Assembly (NCBI GenBank): GCA_030679035.1
Contig: JAUXTH010000201.1
Coordinates: 1 to 34,643 of the forward strand
Length of the DNA: 34,643 bases
Origin: Methylobacter sp.
Lineage (GTDB): Bacteria > Pseudomonadota > Gammaproteobacteria > Methylococcales > Methylomonadaceae
Reading direction: 5' to 3'
This document shows positions 30,517 through 34,643 of this stretch, piece by piece. The notes beneath the pieces were generated by a model. It did no database searches. It had not been told where the DNA came from and worked only from the letters and a program-made list of their open reading frames with translations. Position numbers and translations under genes: made by a program. Position 1 is the first letter of the stretch. Each line of letters opens with the position of its first letter.

Positions 30517-32286
30517 CTAACAGCTTAAACTCCTTTGTGGCTCCAAAGGCTCAGTCACACATTTAACCCCTTTATACCCTTGTTCAGCCGCTTTTCGATA
30601 CCACACCGCAGCTTGGGTTTGATCTTTGGCTACGCCTTTACCGTTTTCATACATAAATCCTAGATTATTTTGTGCCCGTGCATGTCCTTGTTCGGCGGCT
30701 TTGCGAGACCATGTCGCCGCTTGAACCTCATCTTTGGCGATACCTGTACCTAGAAAATACATATCCCCTAAACTAGCTTGTGCCTCAGCATCACCTTGTT
30801 CGGCGGCTTTGCGATACCATGATACGGCTAGCGTTTCATCTTTGGCGATGCCCATGCCTTGAAAATACATAGCCCCTAATCTGGTTTGTGCATATACATT
30901 CCCCTGTTCAGCAGCTTTGCGATACCACGCTACCGCTAGTGCTTCATCTTTGGCTATGCCTTTACCGTTCTCATACATAAATCCCAAATTAGTTTGCGCC
31001 TCTGCATCTCCTTGTTCTGCGGCTCTGCGAAACCACGCCACCGCTTGGGTTTCATCTTTGGCGATACCGATACCATCTCTATACATAACGCCTAAATAAA
31101 CTTGTGCCTTTGCATCCCTTTGTTCTGCGGCTTTGCGATACCACGCTACTGCTAGTGCTTTATCTTTGGCTACGCCTTTGCCCTCTGCATACATAAACCC
31201 TAAATTAGTTTGCGCCTCTGCAAATCCTTGTTCAGCGGCTTTGCGAAACCACGCCGCCGCTTGGACTTCATCCTTGGCTATACTTTTACCCTGTAAATAC
31301 ATAGCCGCTAAACTGGCTTGTGCCCGTGCATTTCCTTGTTCTGCGGCTTTGCGATACCACGCTACCGCTAGTGCTTCATCTTTGGCTACGCCTTTGCCCG
31401 CTGCATACATAAAGCCTAAATTAGCTTGTGCCTCTGCATCCCCTTGTTCTGCGGCTTTGCGATACCATGATATGGCTAGTGCTTCATTTTTGGCTATGCC
31501 TTTGTCCGCTGCATACATAAAGCCTAAATAAACTTGTGCCTTTGCATCCCCTTGTTCTGCGGCTTTGCGAAACCAAGTTACCGCTTGAGATTCATCTTTG
31601 GCTATGCCTTTGCCCGCTGCATACATAAAACCTAAATAAACTTGTGCCTGTGCATTTCCTTGATCAGCGGCTTTGCGATACCATGCCAACGCTTGAATTT
31701 CATCTTTGGTTATGCCTTTACCTTCTTTATAGCCATTGCCTAAACCAATTTGTGCATATGCATTTCCTTGTTCTGCGGCTTTGCGATACCATGATACGGC
31801 TAGTGCTTCATTTTTGGCGATGCCTTTGCCATTTTCATACATAAAGCCTAAATAAACTTGTGCGGTTGCATTCCCTTGTTCAGCGGCTTTGCGATACCAA
31901 ACCACCGCTAGTGCTTCGTCTTTGGCTACGCCTTTGCCCTCTGCATACATAGCTCCTAAATTAGCTTGTGCATTTGCATTTCCTTGTTCAGCGGCTTTGC
32001 GTAACCACACCCCCGCTTGGGTTTCATCTTTGGCTACACCCTTACCTAAGAAATAGCACTTAGCCAAAAATGTTTGGGCGATTGCTTCCTCCTGTTGTGC
32101 GGCTTGTTGCCAAAAAGTAAGCTGTTTAGGGCAGTTTTCAGTGTAATAGGGTTCGCTTGTGCCTTTATGTATGAAAACATCGTCCCTTTCCGCTTCCATG
32201 GCTTTTAAACGGGTTTGTGTATCATCGGCAATCGCTATGCCGGTAATTGCAATAAGACATAGCATCATCAAAAATTGTTTTTTCAT
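30517..32286 (-). CDS. Secreted Sel1-repeat (TPR-like) protein
   Basis: 589 residues: a signal peptide (MKKQFLMMLCLIAITGIAIA) and then about 14 Sel1-like repeats of 36 residues each, with the consensus AVAWYRKAAEQGNAxAQxxLGxMYxxGKGIAKDEAQ. The repeats run to the C-terminus, where the last is incomplete. Sel1 repeats form alpha-solenoid scaffolds for protein-protein contacts; the export signal places this one in the periplasm or outside. The underlying DNA is a 108-base tandem array with high similarity between units, so repeat number may vary between strains. No enzymatic domain is present, and no partner can be named. Confidence 0.92.
   Translation of the reverse strand: MKKQFLMMLCLIAITGIAIADDTQTRLKAMEAERDDVFIHKGTSEPYYTENCPKQLTFWQQAAQQEEAIAQTFLAKCYFLGKGVAKDETQAGVWLRKAAEQGNANAQANLGAMYAEGKGVAKDEALAVVWYRKAAEQGNATAQVYLGFMYENGKGIAKNEALAVSWYRKAAEQGNAYAQIGLGNGYKEGKGITKDEIQALAWYRKAADQGNAQAQVYLGFMYAAGKGIAKDESQAVTWFRKAAEQGDAKAQVYLGFMYAADKGIAKNEALAISWYRKAAEQGDAEAQANLGFMYAAGKGVAKDEALAVAWYRKAAEQGNARAQASLAAMYLQGKSIAKDEVQAAAWFRKAAEQGFAEAQTNLGFMYAEGKGVAKDKALAVAWYRKAAEQRDAKAQVYLGVMYRDGIGIAKDETQAVAWFRRAAEQGDAEAQTNLGFMYENGKGIAKDEALAVAWYRKAAEQGNVYAQTRLGAMYFQGMGIAKDETLAVSWYRKAAEQGDAEAQASLGDMYFLGTGIAKDEVQAATWSRKAAEQGHARAQNNLGFMYENGKGVAKDQTQAAVWYRKAAEQGYKGVKCVTEPLEPQRSLSC
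30590..32090 (-). repeat. 108-base tandem repeat coding for Sel1 units
   Basis: About 14 in-frame units of 108 bases. Units share blocks such as TTGCGATACCA and ATACATAA at constant spacing, with the differences mostly in the residues around GN/GD-A and A-E-G/E-N-G/A-A-G. This similarity favours slippage or unequal recombination. Confidence 0.85.
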
Positions 32287-32642
32287 GGTTTACTCAATAA
32301 ATATTTGTGCTAGCAAGTAGGTTAAGCCTCGTAGGATACGCTTGAGTGCCTGTGAAGGCATATAATTTTGGACTTAAAAAATTATTACTACAAGAGCAAA
32401 CAGATAAATGGAATGTGATAGAAAATAATTTAAAGCTGTAAGGTGAATTCGCCTTTAGGCAACCCACCACACTGCGCAAGCTGTAATCGATGTTGCGCGT
32501 GTGTGACGGTTTCGCGATCTTTAAGACTGAACGTATCCTGCAAGCCTTTGGGATAAATGGGCAAGTTAATACCGATTGCTTTATTCTGTAAAAATCACTA
32601 GCATCGCTATCACGTATTGTATTATTTTTGGAGGTATTAACG
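32287..32642. other. Gap upstream of the toxin-antitoxin pair, with repeat fragments
   Basis: It contains the fragments GTAGGATACGC (about 32331) and TAAGACTGAACGTATC (32522-32537), which resemble halves of the repeat at 30232-30347, and a GGTGAATTCGCC palindrome near 32443. The promoter and operator of the toxin-antitoxin genes should lie near 32590-32630, which is AT-rich, but I cannot define boxes. A minus-strand open frame here (32294-32716) lacks coding character. Confidence 0.4.
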
Positions 32643-32864
32643 ATGATCGAGATACCCACACATTTGGAAGAATCCTTTTTGCATGTTGCAGAAATCGAAC
32701 ACAAACCCGTGAACAAACTTATTGAGACGGCTTTAACAGAATTCTTGGAAGACTATCACGATGCGCGTATTGCGGAAGCGGCAATTGAACGGATACGACG
32801 CGGCGAATCTGAGCTTGTATCGCTTGAAGATGCTGAAAGGATGCTAAATGAAATGGACGATTAG
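32643..32864 (+). CDS. RelB/CopG-type antitoxin
   Basis: A 73-residue protein starting at an ATG with GGAGG 8 bases upstream. The N-terminus MIEIPTHLEESFLHVAEIEHKPVNKLIETAL fits a ribbon-helix-helix DNA-binding domain, and the acidic C-terminal tail (ELVSLEDAERMLNEMDD) fits the toxin-neutralising segment of RelB/ParD-like antitoxins. It overlaps the toxin gene by 17 bases, as usual for such modules. It probably represses its own promoter together with the toxin. Confidence 0.85.
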   Translation: MIEIPTHLEESFLHVAEIEHKPVNKLIETALTEFLEDYHDARIAEAAIERIRRGESELVSLEDAERMLNEMDD

Positions 32865-33114
32865 CTTTGATAAATATGCACTCAAAGCACTATCGAAGAT
32901 CGACAAACAAAATAGAAATAGGATTCTGCAATTTTTAAAAGTCGACTTGTTGAATCTTGATAATCCACGTCAGATTGGGAAGACCTTAAAGGGAAAATTC
33001 AAAGGAATGTGGCGGTATCGCGTCGGTGATTACAGGATTATCTGTGAGATTGTCGATAATGAACTGGTGATTGTGGCGGTTGAGATCAAACATCGGTCAA
33101 ACGTTTATAAATAA
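32848..33114 (+). CDS. RelE/ParE-family toxin
   Basis: An 88-residue basic protein with the family pattern: ISFDKYALKALSKIDKQ at the N-terminus, then LKGKFKGMWRYRVGDYRIICEI and the C-terminal VEIKHRSNVYK. The GxxRxRxGDYR segment and the HR..VY ending are typical of RelE-type ribosome-dependent mRNA interferases; ParE-type gyrase inhibitors share the fold, so the target is not certain. It is coupled to the antitoxin gene. It could stabilise the genomic region around the biosynthetic genes. Confidence 0.87.
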   Translation: MKWTISFDKYALKALSKIDKQNRNRILQFLKVDLLNLDNPRQIGKTLKGKFKGMWRYRVGDYRIICEIVDNELVIVAVEIKHRSNVYK

Positions 33115-33197
33115 TTTCCTGGTGAATAAGCAATGATTCGTCAAGAAAAAGCCCTATAGTCTTATCCATACAGAAAACCTAGAATACTCCTCACCAA

Positions 33198-34490
33198 ATG
33201 CCCCTAGCCAACGAAGCCCCCTTTGCCCTCCATCAGGGCAAAATGATAACACGCGGAAACTTATGGTCTGACGTAAGGGAAATGGCGAGACGCTTGCCTG
33301 ACCGACCCTATGTGTTCAATTTGTGCGAAAGCCGCTACTTGTTTTGTTTGGTTTTATTGGCGGCTGCCAGTCGGGGGCAGATTTGCCTGCTGCCCCCTTC
33401 CAGTCAGGTGGCGGTGATTAGGGGAATCTTCCACGATTATCCCGGATCTTACGTAGCCAGCGAACGCACCCCGAACCTGCCCGGCTTGGAATGGTTTACG
33501 GTAGAAGCGCCAAGCTCTGAGGGCACTGCCTTGGAATCCCGTTTTGATTGGAATAGCACCGCGGTGATCGCCTTCACCTCGGGAAGTACCGGCAAGCCCA
33601 AGCCCTGCGCCCACAACCTGGCGACGTTCAGGATTTCGGCCAACATGGCCGTAAGCAGTCTGGGGTTCGGGCAGCAACAAATGCTGATGGTCTCCACGAC
33701 TCCACCGCAACACATGTATGGCTTGGAAACCTCGGTGTTTTGGCCCTTGTTTTCCAGTCTGATCTTGTATGACGGTCATCCTTTTTTTCCTGAAGACGTT
33801 CGCCGCGTGGTCGAGACCGCTCCTAGCCCCGTCGTACTGACAACTACGCCCACCCATTTGCGCTCCCTGACTAAAACCAGCGGATCATGGGCCAATCTTG
33901 CCGGTGTGTTATCCGCAACCGAGGCATTATCCGAGCAGCTTGCCCGCGAAACGGATGCTGTTTTAGGGCAGTCCCCTAGGGAAATTTATGGCAGTACCGA
34001 AACGCTTTCGTTTGCCAGCAGGGAGCTTTTGCGTGAAAGCCTGTGGCAACCTTATGCGAGCAGCCGATTGATTCAGCAGGATTCGGGGCTTACCTACCTG
34101 GAATCCCCCCATTTGCAGACATCAGTCCTGCTTCAAGACGCTTTCAAAGTCGAAGCGGACGGACGCTTTGCTGTATTGGGTCGGGACATCGATATGGTTA
34201 AGATCGGCGGCAAGCGCGCTTCCTTGTCCGAGTTGAACCAACGGCTAAAGGATATAGCAGGAGTGGCAGATGGGTTTTGCTTCATTCAGGAGGGTGGGGG
34301 AAATGAAGGTCGTCTGGTTGCTGTGGTTGTCAGTCGGCTTGACAAACAAGGCATTTTGGAGGGGTTGCAGCCTTATGTGGACAGTGTTTTCCTGCCGCGT
34401 AAAATTTATTTTGTGGGCAGTATTCCCCGCGACGAGACAGGTAAGTTGACCAAGGCCGAAATGGAAAAACTTTTAGCGGGTTTGGTCTAG
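33198..34490 (+). CDS. Aryl/acyl-AMP ligase of the APE cluster (ApeH/XanA2-like)
   Basis: A 430-residue member of the adenylate-forming superfamily that is shorter than typical CoA ligases. The P-loop reads AFTSGSTGKPKPCAH (about 127-141), the core motif EIYGSTETL (about 262-270), the hinge GRDIDMVKIGGKRAS (about 330-345), and the C-terminal Lys is in ETGKLTK. This fits the ligases that activate an aromatic starter acid (such as hydroxybenzoate or hydroxycinnamate) and load it on an ACP in aryl polyene and xanthomonadin pathways. In most APE operons this gene lies near the COG4648 and ApeI genes; here it stands alone on the other strand, after the toxin-antitoxin pair. No ammonia lyase or chorismatase to make the aryl acid is seen in the window. 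Confidence 0.82.
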   Translation: MPLANEAPFALHQGKMITRGNLWSDVREMARRLPDRPYVFNLCESRYLFCLVLLAAASRGQICLLPPSSQVAVIRGIFHDYPGSYVASERTPNLPGLEWFTVEAPSSEGTALESRFDWNSTAVIAFTSGSTGKPKPCAHNLATFRISANMAVSSLGFGQQQMLMVSTTPPQHMYGLETSVFWPLFSSLILYDGHPFFPEDVRRVVETAPSPVVLTTTPTHLRSLTKTSGSWANLAGVLSATEALSEQLARETDAVLGQSPREIYGSTETLSFASRELLRESLWQPYASSRLIQQDSGLTYLESPHLQTSVLLQDAFKVEADGRFAVLGRDIDMVKIGGKRASLSELNQRLKDIAGVADGFCFIQEGGGNEGRLVAVVVSRLDKQGILEGLQPYVDSVFLPRKIYFVGSIPRDETGKLTKAEMEKLLAGLV

Positions 34491-34551
34491 CTGACAGAGT
34501 TCCCGCTGTAGATACTCTGTTCAAAGTCAAACCTATTTCATTGATTTTTAG

Positions 34552-34643
34552 CTATCCGACAGATGCCGGAATTGCATAAAAACGGGTGTTATCGAAAAGC
34601 ACATCATGCTTCAACATCCCGTGGATAGCATGGAGTAATTTGC
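34552..34643 (-). CDS. IS110-family-like transposase, C-terminal fragment (runs off the window)
   Basis: On the minus strand the last 92 bases encode the last 30 residues of a protein ending with a TAG at 34552-34554. The segment reads KLLHAIHGMLKHDV then LFDNTRFYAIPASVG, which matches the way IS110/IS1111-type transposases end ('KLLH..YG.LK......FD'). The frame stays open to the window edge, so the rest of the gene should lie outside. It marks an insertion sequence next to the ligase gene. Confidence 0.6.
   Translation of the reverse strand, partial: KLLHAIHGMLKHDVLFDNTRFYAIPASVG

Noticed and set aside
30381-30566. Plus-strand open frame in the repeat-rich gap
   Set aside because: Made of repeat sequence and the antisense end of the Sel1 gene.
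30590-32090. Regular 108-base periodicity as a CRISPR array
   Set aside because: The units are coding, without unique spacers, and translate to Sel1 repeats.
32294-32716. Minus-strand open frame overlapping the antitoxin gene
   Set aside because: The antitoxin has a strong ribosome binding site and family features; the opposite frame has neither.
34494-34520. ACAGAGT / ACTCTGT hairpin as a terminator of the ligase gene
   Set aside because: Only a 7-base stem with a 13-base loop and no T-run follows; too weak to call.

Overview
The window carries most of an aryl-polyene (APE)-type, type II polyketide/fatty-acid-like gene cluster, into which a second pathway has been built: a pyrrole-forming prolyl-carrier-protein module. 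GC content is moderate, and the intergenic DNA is crowded with short inverted repeats of several families. The gene content (LolA-like carrier, MMPL exporter, NlpE-like protein, lipoproteins) points to a Gram-negative gammaproteobacterium. The repeat types recall Methylococcales, but that is an impression and cannot be proven from this window.

Layout. 1-935: a repeat element with terminal inverted repeats, then a short helical protein that may be 5'-truncated. 936-8631 (minus strand): an operon read from a good sigma-70 promoter at about 8662-8690. In transcription order it encodes an ACP, a COG4648-type membrane protein, a LolA-like carrier, an MMPL exporter, a ketosynthase (KS), a chain-length-factor-like protein (CLF), a small lipoprotein and flavin halogenase-like protein 1. 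8775-14723 (plus strand): an ICMT-like methyltransferase, a free-standing carrier protein, a stand-alone condensation-domain protein, an adenylation enzyme whose specificity residues resemble those of L-prolyl-AMP ligases, an acyl-CoA-dehydrogenase-like prolyl-carrier oxidase candidate and a membrane-anchored NodB-type deacetylase. 15053-16084: an AT-rich DUF4365 gene that looks foreign. 16213-29478 (minus strand): the main APE operon. In transcription order it encodes halogenase-like 3, KS, dehydratase, ketoreductase, KS, CLF, PlsC acyltransferase, two ACPs, a membrane protein, a second dehydratase, a glycosyltransferase, an LpxL-like acyltransferase, a thioesterase, a TauE-like transporter and halogenase-like 2. 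29727-33114: an NlpE-like periplasmic protein, a long Sel1-repeat protein and a RelB/RelE-type toxin-antitoxin pair. 33198-34490: the aryl/acyl-AMP ligase expected in APE clusters. 34552-end: the C-terminus of an IS110-like transposase.

How the genes fit together (inference). KS/CLF, ketoreductase and a two-subunit dehydratase would build a conjugated polyene on ACPs. The ligase at 33198 would load an aromatic acid. The glycosyltransferase, acyltransferases, LolA-like protein and MMPL exporter would attach the product to a lipid and move it to the outer membrane. The prolyl ligase, carrier protein and dehydrogenase would make pyrrolyl-2-carboxyl-S-carrier, as PltF/PltL/PltE do in pyoluteorin biosynthesis. 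The three halogenase-like proteins could halogenate the pyrrole or the aryl head, and the condensation-domain protein could hand the pyrrolyl group to an ACP or to a hydroxyl of the polyene. The KS, CLF, ACP and COG4648 genes each occur twice, once per operon, while the ketoreductase and dehydratases occur once. That suggests two KS/CLF pairs sharing one reductive cycle. A halogenated pyrrolyl/aryl polyene lipid is the most interesting prediction of this window.

A second theme is the repeats. Nearly every gap longer than 100 bp inside the otherwise overlapping operons holds a palindromic repeat, including one site with three repeats nested inside each other. At two genes the 5' end of the reading frame appears to be made of repeat DNA.
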